NCBI GenBank assembly: GCA_030765325.1
Contig: JAVCCT010000234.1
Location: 1 to 9,758 of the forward strand
DNA from: Candidatus Stygibacter frigidus
Lineage (GTDB): Bacteria; Cloacimonadota; Cloacimonadia; Cloacimonadales; TCS61
Reading direction: 5' to 3'
DNA length: 9,758 nucleotides
Shown one piece after another: positions 1 to 6,917 of the stretch. The notes under the pieces are model-generated. The model did not search any database, was not told where the DNA came from, and saw only the letters and a program-made list of their open reading frames with translations. Position numbers and translations under genes: made by a program. Positions within the stretch are counted from its first letter, which is position 1, and the number at the start of each line of letters is the position of its first letter.

Positions 1-83
1 GGAGGTCTCCGACCATCCAGAAGGTTTCAGATGGGAGTTCTTGAACAAAGCTAAGTTACTTCCTGGATGGTCGATAGACCTCC
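1..83. repeat. Long imperfect inverted repeat / hairpin, truncated at the window edge
   Basis: Bases 1-20 (GGAGGTCTCCGACCATCCAG) are nearly the reverse complement of 63-83, differing by one small mismatch/bulge near the middle of the arm. The arms enclose about 42 bases. Each arm also has internal symmetry: GGAG-GT-CTCC at 1-10, and GGTC-GATA-GACC at 69-80. A third GGATGGT follows at 85-91. No ORF covers the segment. It could be the end of a dispersed intergenic repeat, a transcribed structured element, or the terminator region of a gene to the left; no T-tract follows, which argues against a simple terminator. The outer end may continue beyond base 1. Confidence 0.6.
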
Positions 84-170
84 CGGATGGTGACGACAGA
101 TGTACAACAAAATTATCAAAGACAAGTTATAAATTAATTCCGGGGGGATGCTATCAATTATAAGAAGTGA

Positions 171-199
171 TTGACAATCGCTGGGTATTTCTTTAAAAG
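171..199 (+). promoter_or_regulatory. Candidate sigma70-type promoter for the C1A protease
   Basis: A perfect TTGACA at 171-176 is followed after 17 bases by TAAAAG at 194-199, which matches 4 of 6 positions of TATAAT. Transcription would begin near 206, leaving a leader of about 24 bases that contains the ribosome binding site at 220-225. The prediction is from consensus matching only. Bases 84-170 show no other feature apart from a run of G at 142-147. Confidence 0.4.
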
Positions 200-219
200 A
201 GAAAAAAGAGAATATTCTC

Positions 220-225
220 AGGAGG
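220..225 (+). promoter_or_regulatory. Ribosome binding site AGGAGG for the C1A protease
   Basis: AGGAGG ends only 4 bases before the ATG at 230, so the spacing is short but the match to the anti-Shine-Dalgarno sequence is complete. It fixes the start at 230, directly ahead of a hydrophobic signal sequence. Confidence 0.7.
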
Positions 226-229
226 ATAA

Positions 230-2707
230 ATGAATATTGCGAAAATTTTAATGGTAATTTGTCTGATAGGTTTAGCGATTATGTGGGCTGATCCACCTGC
301 TACTTTTGATTTGAGGGATGTGAATGGAGTTAATTATGTAACTTCTGTAAAAAGTCAGCAGGGCGGGACCTGCTGGACCCATGGGGCTGTGGCTGCTATG
401 GAAGGAAATATGCTGATGACAGGAGCCTGGGCGGATAACGGTGAAACGGGAGAACCGGCACTCGCAGAATATCATCTGGACTGGTGGAACGGCTTTAATC
501 ATCATAATAATGACGATATCACCCCGCCATCCGGTAGTGGTCTGGAAGTTCATCAGGGTGGTGATTACCGGGTGACATCTGCTTATTTATCTCGTGGCGA
601 GGGAGCTGTTAGAGAAATTGACGGGCAATCCTATGATACTGCACCTTTGCGGGATGCTCCAGGCTATCATAAATATTACGTGCGGGAAATGAACTGGTAT
701 GTGGAAGGAGAAAACCTTACTAAAATTGACAGTATCAAATATGCAATAATGGAGCATGGCGTGGTGGGAATCTGCATGTGTTATGACAATCAGTTTATTG
801 ATAATCAGTATAATCATTATCAACCACCCAGCAGCACTATGGAACCTAATCATGCTATCGCCATTGTCGGCTGGGATGATGATCATGTTACCCAGGCACC
901 TGAGCCGGGGGCATGGATAACCAAAAATAGCTGGGGTGAGAATTGGGGCTATGACGGTTATTTCTGGATTTCTTATTATGATAAGCACGCCTGCCAACAT
1001 CCAGAGATGGGAGCTATCTCATTTCAAGGTGTGGAGCCAATGCCTTATGATAATGTCTATTACCATGATTATCATGGCTGGCGCGATACATTTCAGGACG
1101 GTTCAGCAATATTTAATAAATTTATTGCCGAAGGTAATGAAGTAGTACAGGCAGTTAATTTCTTTACTGCATCTGATGATGTGGAATTTCAAATAACCTT
1201 ATATGATGATTTTGATGGAGTTACTTTGTCTAATGAATTAGCTTCTGCCACGGGCTATCGAGATCATTATGGTTTGCATACTGTTGATCTGGACACACCT
1301 TTTGGGATTGAAGAAGGTGATGATTTCTATGTCTATCTGCAATTATCTGATGATGCTTATCCCTTTGACCGTACATCAGATGTACCTGTGCTACTGGGAG
1401 CACAATACCGCACAATAGTGGAATCCTCGGCTAACCCGGATGAAAGCTATTATCAGGTAGGTACTGCCTGGCTGGATTTCTATGATTATGCTTTCAATCC
1501 CTCCAGTTGGGATGGAACTGGCAATTTCTGTGTAAAAGTATTAACTAATGAAACCGGCTTAAAGGTTTATCCAGAAGAAGGGATCAACTTCCAGGGTTAT
1601 CCTGGAGGTCCTTTTGATCCTTCAACATTCTCCTGGCAATTTACTAACAGGTGTCTGGAAGCTATTGATTATGAGATCACAAATATTCCTGCGGTTGACT
1701 GGCTAACTCTTGATGGTGATACCGCAGGTAGTTTGCAAGCAGGTGAAACTGCTCAGATAACTATGATCATCAATGATAATGCGAATCTGCTGCAACTGGG
1801 AGCTTATCTCAGCGAAATTCAATTTATCAATCTCACTGATCACAATGGTGATACTGAAAGAGAAGTAATTTTGCTGGTGGGAGATGCAGTCAGCTATTAT
1901 AATTGGGATATGGATACTGATCCAGGTTGGGAAATTGAAGCGGACTGGCTGTGGGGTACACCTCAGGGTCAAGGTGGTGCCTATGGAGAACCTGATCCCT
2001 TAGCGGGATATACAGGCGATAATGTCTATGGATATAATCTTAATGGAGATTACCAGAACAATCTGGATGAAAAGCATCTCACCACTGAGGTGATAGATTG
2101 CACTAATCTCTATAATACTCACTTGAAATTCTGGCGTTGGCTGGGTGTGGAACAACCTGCCTATGATCATGCCAGTATCCGCATCAGCACTGATTATGAA
2201 ACCTGGTTCACGCTCTGGAACAATCCGGAAGAAATATCTGACGATAACTGGCAGGAAATTATTATTGATATTTCTCAATACGCAGATGATCAAGAGACGG
2301 TATATATCCGCTGGACAATGGGTTCTACTGATGGCGGATGGACATATTGCGGCTGGAATATCGATGATGTGGAAATATTGGCTATGGAAGGAATTATCAC
2401 TGCTACTGATGAAGATAACCTTACATCTATCATAAATCTACATAACTATCCTAATCCCTTTAATCCAACCACGAACATCAATTTTAGGATTTCCCAGTCA
2501 CAGCAGCAGGTCACTTTAAATATCTATAATATCAAAGGGCAGCTTGTGAAAACGCTTCTAAATGAGCTTTTACCTGCAGGAGATCACAACATTATCTGGA
2601 ATGGCACTGATCAGCAGGATAATCCCGCAGCATCCGGTATATATTTCTATCAGTTGAATATTGGCAGCAAGAAATCTGTAACCGCGAAGTGTATATTATT
2701 GAAATAG
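230..2707 (+). CDS. Secreted C1A (papain-family) cysteine protease with lectin-like, BACON/Ig-like, jelly-roll and C-terminal sorting domains
   Basis: An 825-residue exported protease. Residues 1-20 form a hydrophobic signal peptide, and the mature papain fold begins almost at once (ATFDLRD, 24-30), so no I29-type propeptide is visible. The catalytic residues are present: Cys48 in GGTCW, His208 in NHAIAIVGW and Asn233 in TKNSWGENWG, with Gln43 or Gln44 as the oxyanion-hole glutamine. Residues of about 270-437 resemble the lectin-like domain that follows C1A domains in bacterial exoproteins. About 443-552 is a BACON/Ig-like segment (WLTL, GSLQAGETAQITMIIN). About 553-718 is a beta-rich MAM- or P-domain-like jelly roll. 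Residues 733-825 carry NYPNPFNPTTNINF and end KSVTAKCILLK, the FlgD-like/type A C-terminal sorting domain used in FCB bacteria. I infer export, possibly surface attachment through a type IX-like route. The gene is monocistronic, with its own promoter and terminator. The substrate is unknown. Confidence 0.9.
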   Translation: MNIAKILMVICLIGLAIMWADPPATFDLRDVNGVNYVTSVKSQQGGTCWTHGAVAAMEGNMLMTGAWADNGETGEPALAEYHLDWWNGFNHHNNDDITPPSGSGLEVHQGGDYRVTSAYLSRGEGAVREIDGQSYDTAPLRDAPGYHKYYVREMNWYVEGENLTKIDSIKYAIMEHGVVGICMCYDNQFIDNQYNHYQPPSSTMEPNHAIAIVGWDDDHVTQAPEPGAWITKNSWGENWGYDGYFWISYYDKHACQHPEMGAISFQGVEPMPYDNVYYHDYHGWRDTFQDGSAIFNKFIAEGNEVVQAVNFFTASDDVEFQITLYDDFDGVTLSNELASATGYRDHYGLHTVDLDTPFGIEEGDDFYVYLQLSDDAYPFDRTSDVPVLLGAQYRTIVESSANPDESYYQVGTAWLDFYDYAFNPSSWDGTGNFCVKVLTNETGLKVYPEEGINFQGYPGGPFDPSTFSWQFTNRCLEAIDYEITNIPAVDWLTLDGDTAGSLQAGETAQITMIINDNANLLQLGAYLSEIQFINLTDHNGDTEREVILLVGDAVSYYNWDMDTDPGWEIEADWLWGTPQGQGGAYGEPDPLAGYTGDNVYGYNLNGDYQNNLDEKHLTTEVIDCTNLYNTHLKFWRWLGVEQPAYDHASIRISTDYETWFTLWNNPEEISDDNWQEIIIDISQYADDQETVYIRWTMGSTDGGWTYCGWNIDDVEILAMEGIITATDEDNLTSIINLHNYPNPFNPTTNINFRISQSQQQVTLNIYNIKGQLVKTLLNELLPAGDHNIIWNGTDQQDNPAASGIYFYQLNIGSKKSVTAKCILLK

Positions 2708-2722
2708 GCTTATAAAGAAATG

Positions 2723-2770
2723 CCCGGATAGATGCCTGATAGCAGGTTATGTATCCGGGTTATTTATTTA
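2723..2770. terminator. Hairpin terminator between convergent genes
   Basis: CCCGGATA at 2723-2730 pairs with TATCCGGG at 2752-2759. A second small stem, CCTG/CAGG at 2735-2738 and 2743-2746, sits inside the loop. A T-rich stretch (TTATTTATTTAAG then six T) follows on the + strand. The element begins 15 bases after the protease stop codon and abuts the stop of the opposing GNAT gene at 2760, so it probably terminates the + transcript. It could also act on the - transcript, although the tract on that side is less uniform. Confidence 0.7.
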
Positions 2771-3230
2771 AGTTTTTTACCATAAAAAGACACGGGGTGT
2801 CAGCTCCCCATAAATCAGGGAATACTTCCAAAGGTACAAATCCTTTTGCCAGATAAAATTCTCGGGTCTCTTTATATTCTTTGCTTTTATGAGTATCAGC
2901 CAAGGTCTTCACTGTTAAATAAAGTTTATCATTCTCTAATAATCTTTCCACAGCAGATTTTAATAATAAGGTGCCAATGCCTTTATTCCTATATGAGTTA
3001 AGAACACCAACAACATACATCTCTGAAGTATATTCAGTGTGATCATGCAGGGATATAAAACCATTAAATTTGTCATCTTCTTTCGCTGCAAAAAAAGTTT
3101 TGTCTTTAACTCCGATACAATATTCCTCAGTATCTTCCGGTCTGCCAAACCAGAGTGGAAGATCAAATAGTATGTCTCTGGAGATCGTTTCCTTAAGTTC
3201 TGGATCAAATATTTCTATAATTCTAATCAT
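2760..3230 (-). CDS. GNAT-family N-acetyltransferase
   Basis: A 156-residue acetyl-CoA-dependent acyltransferase of the GNAT superfamily, which acetylates an amine on a small molecule or protein; the substrate cannot be told from the sequence. The acetyl-CoA pyrophosphate-binding motif A is clear: VVGVLNSYRNKGIG followed by a helix, with R-N-K-G-I-G at residues 81-86. The typical C-terminal motif is YKETREFYLAKGF (119-131). The length is normal for a single GNAT domain. I chose the start at 3230 because GGAGG (3244-3240) lies 9 bases upstream. A longer reading from 3272 would run into the preceding gene and has no ribosome binding site. The gene lies 19 bases after the LytM lipoprotein stop and is probably co-transcribed with it. 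No functional link between the two is evident. Confidence 0.88.
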   Translation of the reverse strand: MIRIIEIFDPELKETISRDILFDLPLWFGRPEDTEEYCIGVKDKTFFAAKEDDKFNGFISLHDHTEYTSEMYVVGVLNSYRNKGIGTLLLKSAVERLLENDKLYLTVKTLADTHKSKEYKETREFYLAKGFVPLEVFPDLWGADTPCLFMVKNLNK

Positions 3231-3249
3231 TTTGTGTATCCTCCATATA

Positions 3250-4695
3250 TTACAGGGCTGCCATCTCGGCATCCATTTTCTGCATCTGTTTTTTAAAGGT
3301 ACTCAATCTGTCATCTTTCAAGACATTAGCACCTACCATTTTTAGATTAGTGCGGGGATTTACCCATCTACCTTGTTTTTTTACACCAAAATGAAGATGT
3401 GGTCCTGTGGAAACCCCAGTGCTGCCTATTCTACCTATCAATTGTCCTTTTTTAACTTTCCTGCCATAAGATGTAGATATTTTGCTTAGATGGGCATACT
3501 GGGTGATCATTCCGTTATCATGCCTAATTAATATTTCATTGCCATAGCCATTACCGTTATTTTTGGCTTTGATCACAGTTCCAGTGGTAACAGCATAGAC
3601 TGGTGTGCCTGTGGAACCCCTAAGATCCATACCCGTGTGCAATCTGCGATAGCCATAGACAGGGTGAATGCGATAACCAAAGGGTGAAGTCACATGCATT
3701 CTATCCAGGGGAGTGCGCACGGCATCAGTTACCAGTCTTTTAGCTTTTTTTGTGTACATCCCAGTAAAAGCAGAAGCATCATCATCATCACTAAAGCGGT
3801 ATGCTGTCTTTGTTTTAGTGTATTTTCCGGAATATTTGGCATAAAGCAGTTTACCACGAGGTTGGCGTTCACCCTGCACATATTTCTCTTCTATAAAAAC
3901 TTCAAATTCATCTCCAATTCTGGCATCAGTGGTAAAAGCGATCTGTGAATCCATGGCATTATTTGCCTGTTGACGGATGTAAGGAATAATATCAAGGGCA
4001 TTCATTGCAGCATCCCAGGTGGAATATTGCTCAGAGATTGTACCTTTCACAAGTCTTCTTTTGAGTTCATAAGGCAATTCTACCAGATTATATCTTAGTT
4101 TTCTATCATCAGCAAAATAGAATTCATGAATACTGGTTTTATCGGGCTGATAGGTAAATTTCTCAAAGTGCTTAGCGCCTTTATCGTCAGTAAAATAGGT
4201 TATAGAAAATATGTCTCCCACGTCTATGGAAGTAGCATCTATATATTCTCCCATCTCCCAGGCATAAATACCCACATTACGAGCTTCCATACCCAGATCA
4301 GTGAGTACTTGATAAATGCTGCCACCTTTTAAAATTGATTTTTCCACCCGAACAATATAGCCGGTGGAATCATTAGCTGCCCTAATGAGGGTAAATTTTG
4401 TATTTTCAAGATCAATCCAAGCCTGATCAATCATAAGACTATCAGGCAGGGAAATAATCCGAACATGGGTCTCATGATCAAAATCTGCTTTGGCTATCCT
4501 TTTACTAATGATCTCGCGCAGAAAATCTAGATCTGAATATCCTTTATCTTCCAATGCCGTAAAAATATCTGTCCGGGTAGGAATTACGAATTCCTGCAGG
4601 TTAGTATCACTTTTGACATTCTCGTCTTTATTTGACTTGCTGCAACCTGTAATAATCACTGCCAGCAGCAATATTATATATAACAATTTCTTCAT
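3250..4695 (-). CDS. M23/LytM-family peptidoglycan endopeptidase, lipoprotein
   Basis: A 481-residue envelope protein predicted to cut peptide cross-links in peptidoglycan, acting from the inner face of a membrane. The N-terminus has a lipoprotein signal peptide with lipobox ITGC, so Cys18 would be lipidated. A charged linker follows. Residues of about 40-325 form an N-terminal region resembling the regulatory/inhibitory domains of MepM- and Csd3-type enzymes. The catalytic domain (about 333-450) starts at VTSPFGYRIHP. It holds all the expected zinc-site residues: His353 and Asp357 (HTGMD), His402 (YAHLS), and His433 and His435 (GPHLHFG). The enzyme therefore looks active. The start at 4695 is preceded by GGAG (4704-4701), 5 bases away. 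The C-terminal tail after about 455 is charged and helical. It is the first gene of a pair with the GNAT gene and diverges from the ChaN-like gene. A role in cell-wall remodelling is inferred from the family. Confidence 0.92.
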   Translation of the reverse strand: MKKLLYIILLLAVIITGCSKSNKDENVKSDTNLQEFVIPTRTDIFTALEDKGYSDLDFLREIISKRIAKADFDHETHVRIISLPDSLMIDQAWIDLENTKFTLIRAANDSTGYIVRVEKSILKGGSIYQVLTDLGMEARNVGIYAWEMGEYIDATSIDVGDIFSITYFTDDKGAKHFEKFTYQPDKTSIHEFYFADDRKLRYNLVELPYELKRRLVKGTISEQYSTWDAAMNALDIIPYIRQQANNAMDSQIAFTTDARIGDEFEVFIEEKYVQGERQPRGKLLYAKYSGKYTKTKTAYRFSDDDDASAFTGMYTKKAKRLVTDAVRTPLDRMHVTSPFGYRIHPVYGYRRLHTGMDLRGSTGTPVYAVTTGTVIKAKNNGNGYGNEILIRHDNGMITQYAHLSKISTSYGRKVKKGQLIGRIGSTGVSTGPHLHFGVKKQGRWVNPRTNLKMVGANVLKDDRLSTFKKQMQKMDAEMAAL

Positions 4696-4805
4696 TTAAT
4701 CTCCATACAGGCAAAATTTAGAACTGAGGATTATTATGCAACCAATTTCTGTGATCGCCTATAATCTATTCCTGCAATAATACATCATACTAAAATTGAA
4801 ATTTG

Positions 4806-4832
4806 TTGACTTATTAAGTGGGAAGATAAAAT
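4806..4832 (+). promoter_or_regulatory. Candidate promoter for the ChaN-like gene
   Basis: TTGACT at 4806-4811 is followed by TAAAAT at 4827-4832, a 5 of 6 match to TATAAT but with a short 15-base spacer; TAATAT at 4833-4838 is an alternative at 21 bases. The rest of the 169-base divergent intergenic region (4696-4864) is AT-rich. I could not pick a convincing promoter for the opposite gene in it. Confidence 0.3.
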
Positions 4833-4864
4833 TAATATAGAAAATAAAATCAGGAGAGTGTGAA

Positions 4865-5731
4865 ATGAAAATAGGATTAATTATACTGGGATTAGTATTG
4901 AGCTTAACACCATTATTTGCAGGTGAATTAGATGCCTATAGGTTATATAATACTTTAGGTGAGGAAATCAGTTATGAGCAGATGATAGATGCTTTGGATC
5001 AAGCGGATATTGTATTATTTGGAGAGATGCATGACAATCCTATAGCACACTGGCTGGAGAAAGAAGTTAGTAAGTCACTTTATGAGAAAGTGGGTGAGAA
5101 GCTGGTATTGGGAGCAGAGATGTTTGAAGCAGATAATCAATTGATCATGGATGAATATTTGCAGGGATTTATCAAGACAAGTCATTTTGAGGAAAATGTG
5201 CGGTTGTGGAATAATTATAGTACAGATTATAAACCTCTTGTGGAATTTGCTGTAGAGAATAATCTGAATTTTGTGGCTACTAATATTCCGCGCAGATATG
5301 CTAATATGGTTGCCAGAGGTGGATTTGAGAGTCTGGAGCAATTATCAGATGAAGCCAAAGGCTTTATAGCTCCTTTGCCGCTTTCATATTTTCCTGAAGC
5401 TGATTGCTATAAGCAGATGATGGGAATGACCGGTATGCCGGGCAAGATGCATGCTGATAATCTTCCAAAAGCACAGGCGAGCAAAGATGCTACTATGGCA
5501 TACTTTATTTCCCGCAATCTTAAAAAAAACGGACTATTTCTGCATTTCAATGGCAGATACCATTCCGATAACCATGAAAGCATAATTTTATATCTTAATG
5601 AATATGCTCCTGAGAGCAAAGTAATCACAATTTCCACTTCTTTGAATGAAGACCTCAGCATACCAGCGGAAGATAAAGGAATAGCAGATTTCATTATAGT
5701 TGTGCCTGAGAGCATGACCAGAACCTATTAG
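4865..5731 (+). CDS. ChaN/Tiki-superfamily secreted protein (haem or cofactor-binding family)
   Basis: A 288-residue exported protein related to ChaN, the iron-regulated haem-binding family in the Tiki/TraB/EreA superfamily. A signal peptide ends near Ala19 (LFAG); there is no lipobox cysteine, unlike many ChaN proteins, so it is probably periplasmic. Superfamily motifs are FGEMHDNP (52-59), GAEMFE (83-88), a helical region with LWNNYSTDYKPLVEFA, then NIPRRYA (140-146), AQASKDATMA (203-212) and the C-terminal HFNGRYHSDNHESI (227-240). Glu54, His56, Glu85, His227 and His233 are the likely ligand or catalytic residues by analogy. Members either bind haem or act as hydrolases, and the sequence alone does not decide which. 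AGGAG (4852-4856) lies 8 bases before the ATG. The small gene at 5744 follows after 12 bases and is probably in the same transcript. No Fur-like site was recognised upstream. Confidence 0.83.
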   Translation: MKIGLIILGLVLSLTPLFAGELDAYRLYNTLGEEISYEQMIDALDQADIVLFGEMHDNPIAHWLEKEVSKSLYEKVGEKLVLGAEMFEADNQLIMDEYLQGFIKTSHFEENVRLWNNYSTDYKPLVEFAVENNLNFVATNIPRRYANMVARGGFESLEQLSDEAKGFIAPLPLSYFPEADCYKQMMGMTGMPGKMHADNLPKAQASKDATMAYFISRNLKKNGLFLHFNGRYHSDNHESIILYLNEYAPESKVITISTSLNEDLSIPAEDKGIADFIIVVPESMTRTY

Positions 5732-5743
5732 AAGGAATCAGAT

Positions 5744-5989
5744 ATGCGTCCTATAGCAAGAAAATTATTAAGTAAAATAGATGATAAGGGAATGAGTAAA
5801 GATCAGGTATTGGAATTTTTTGACCGGATGAGTCCTGCAGAGCGGAAGCAGAGTTTTCCTGATGACTGTCTTTTTCAATCAGATAAATATTTTGCTGAGA
5901 TTGTGCTTAAGGAATTAATACGTACCAGGTTAATTAAAATAGAAGATAACAAATACTTTAAGAACGAGATGAAGAAAGAAGAAAAATAG
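5744..5989 (+). CDS. Small hypothetical protein, possible winged-helix fold
   Basis: An 81-residue protein I do not recognise. It has no signal peptide or membrane segment and is rich in Lys, Glu and Asp. Several helices are likely (LLSKIDD; SKDQVLEFFDRMSPAERKQSF; KYFAEIVLKELIRTRLIKI). They are followed by a short strand-turn-strand, LIKIEDNKYFKN (63-74), which resembles the last helix and wing of a winged-helix domain (leucine-rich helix, then LI.....KY). This fold assignment is weak. AAGGA at 5732-5736 lies 7 bases before the ATG, right after the stop of the ChaN-like gene, so translation in the same operon is likely. It converges on the methyltransferase gene with only 28 bases between the stops. 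Confidence 0.7.
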   Translation: MRPIARKLLSKIDDKGMSKDQVLEFFDRMSPAERKQSFPDDCLFQSDKYFAEIVLKELIRTRLIKIEDNKYFKNEMKKEEK

Positions 5990-6017
5990 AACTGTTTACA
6001 GCTAAAATTAGAGAGAG

Positions 6018-6734
6018 TTATTTTTTTACAGCCTTTACCCAAAGGATTCCTTCCTGTCCGGTTTGATAGTCAAGTTTGCCAGAGAAGAAAGGTTCATAAA
6101 TATTTTTAGAATTTTTAGTAGTAATACGATAAGAGACAATCTTGAAGAAGTTCAGAAGCTGTTCTTTGATGATCTGCTCATTAAGAATTTGCGGTTCAGC
6201 TTTTGAGACAGATTCTTCTAAATTGAAGCTGGCAATTAATAGTCCTCCAGGTTTAATTATTCGGATAATTTCTGCACAGATGACTGGGAAATTATCCACA
6301 TGATCGATAGCGTTGAGAGTGAACATCACATCGATTATATTATTGGGTAAAGGAATAACTGTTTCAGTAGATTTGATGTAAGCCATATTATGAGTGACAA
6401 TATTGTCTCTAAATTCTTCAGCATAGCGGTCTGCCAGAACATCTATCCCAAACCTCAACCGAGCTGATTTTGCCCAACACAAGCTGCCTCGTGGACCACA
6501 GCCAAAATCAGCGATTATCTTATCCTCCAGAAAAGAGTCGTCAGGTTCTTCTGCCATTGCCAACATCAGTTTTTGGTAAAGAGTATTGCTGAAAGTGCCA
6601 TGATCGATCTTGAGTCTGCTGCGCCAGAAAGCTAATTCTATATCATACTTATTATATATGCAATAACGAATATGCCGAAGAATTATTTTCAGAGGATGCG
6701 GCAGTTTATCCTTGAGTATTTTTTTACTGAACAT
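6018..6734 (-). CDS. Class I SAM-dependent methyltransferase
   Basis: A 238-residue cytosolic methyltransferase with a Rossmann-like core. A basic, helical N-terminal segment (1-45) precedes the fold. Motif I is IADFGCGPRGSLCWA (74-88), motif II GIDVL (96-100), the post-I acidic strand/motif IV region IDVMFTLNAIDHVDNF (134-149), and the KPGG loop follows at 161-164. This is the Methyltransf_11-type arrangement. The acceptor substrate (lipid, sugar, quinone or other small molecule) cannot be inferred. I place the start at 6734 because AGAGG (6747-6743) is 8 bases away. The in-frame ATG at 6740 would leave only 2 bases, and the longer reading from 6809 crosses the upstream palindrome and has no ribosome binding site. 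It is a single gene, convergent with the small gene at 5744 and divergent from the M3 peptidase. Confidence 0.85.
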   Translation of the reverse strand: MFSKKILKDKLPHPLKIILRHIRYCIYNKYDIELAFWRSRLKIDHGTFSNTLYQKLMLAMAEEPDDSFLEDKIIADFGCGPRGSLCWAKSARLRFGIDVLADRYAEEFRDNIVTHNMAYIKSTETVIPLPNNIIDVMFTLNAIDHVDNFPVICAEIIRIIKPGGLLIASFNLEESVSKAEPQILNEQIIKEQLLNFFKIVSYRITTKNSKNIYEPFFSGKLDYQTGQEGILWVKAVKK

Positions 6735-6745
6735 TATCATTACCT

Positions 6746-6762
6746 CTTGATTATAAATCAAG
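6746..6762. promoter_or_regulatory. Palindrome between promoter and RBS of the methyltransferase (possible operator)
   Basis: CTTGATTATAAATCAAG is a perfect 7-base inverted repeat around a 3-base centre. It lies immediately before the methyltransferase RBS. On the - strand a perfect TTGACA (6784-6779) sits so that a -10 box at normal spacing (TTGATT, 6761-6756, weak match) falls inside the palindrome. This placement suits a repressor operator or a small 5' hairpin. Neither is proven. Confidence 0.4.
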
Positions 6763-6767
6763 AATAA

Positions 6768-6908
6768 TATAAAAATTCTGTCAATTGTTTTGTTTGTGGC
6801 ATTGGGCAAAAAGCACAGGAATATTATTTCTGTGAGATGTGTGAAGAAATCAATACAGTTGACAAGATAGCTAAGTTAAAACTCTTATCAAAGAAAGAAA
6901 ACTGGTAA
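6768..6908 (+). pseudogene. Start-less reading frame encoding a four-cysteine zinc ribbon (remnant or unannotated small gene)
   Basis: Between the stop at 6765-6767 and TAA at 6906-6908, 46 codons are open. They read CFVC at residues 7-10, then 11 residues beginning GIG and ending YYF, then CEMC at 22-25, and a lysine-rich helix to KKENW. The CxxCG-x(10)-FCxxC layout is that of small zinc-ribbon domains. The frame has no ATG, GTG or TTG before the first cysteine pair and no ribosome binding site upstream, so it is either a broken gene, a gene using an unusual start such as ATT, or chance. Its stop lies 9 bases before the M3 peptidase ATG, as expected for an upstream gene in the same operon. 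The only ATG inside, at 6837, would give a protein lacking the first cysteine pair. Confidence 0.4.
6859..6888 (+). promoter_or_regulatory. Weak candidate promoter for the M3 peptidase
   Basis: A perfect TTGACA at 6859-6864 is followed after 18 bases by TCTTAT (6883-6888, 4 of 6 match). Transcription would start near 6895, about 23 bases before the peptidase ATG. The site lies inside the zinc-ribbon frame, so if that frame is a dead remnant this would be the promoter of the peptidase-AlaX pair. Confidence 0.25.
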
Positions 6909-6917
6909 GGGGAGATT

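Noticed and set aside
587..1000. Long antisense frame inside the protease gene
   Set aside because: Shadow of the real coding frame: no ribosome binding site, no domain features, and it is fully covered by a clear protease domain on the other strand.
3231..3272. N-terminal 14-residue extension of the GNAT gene
   Set aside because: It overlaps the stop of the preceding gene and has no ribosome binding site, while the ATG at 3230 has GGAGG at 9 bases and begins the usual first strand.
4760..4765. TATAAT box in the divergent intergenic region
   Set aside because: The sequence 17 bases upstream does not resemble TTGACA, and a better-placed box lies at 4806-4832 nearer the gene.
5990..6017. Bidirectional terminator between the convergent small gene and methyltransferase gene
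   Set aside because: The only dyad (CTGT/ACAG at 5992-6001) is too short and leaves an unworkably small loop. The T-run at 6018-6027 has no strong stem before it.
6735..6809. N-terminal 25-residue extension of the methyltransferase
   Set aside because: It runs through the palindrome and the TTGACA box and lacks a ribosome binding site, while the ATG at 6734 has AGAGG at 8 bases.
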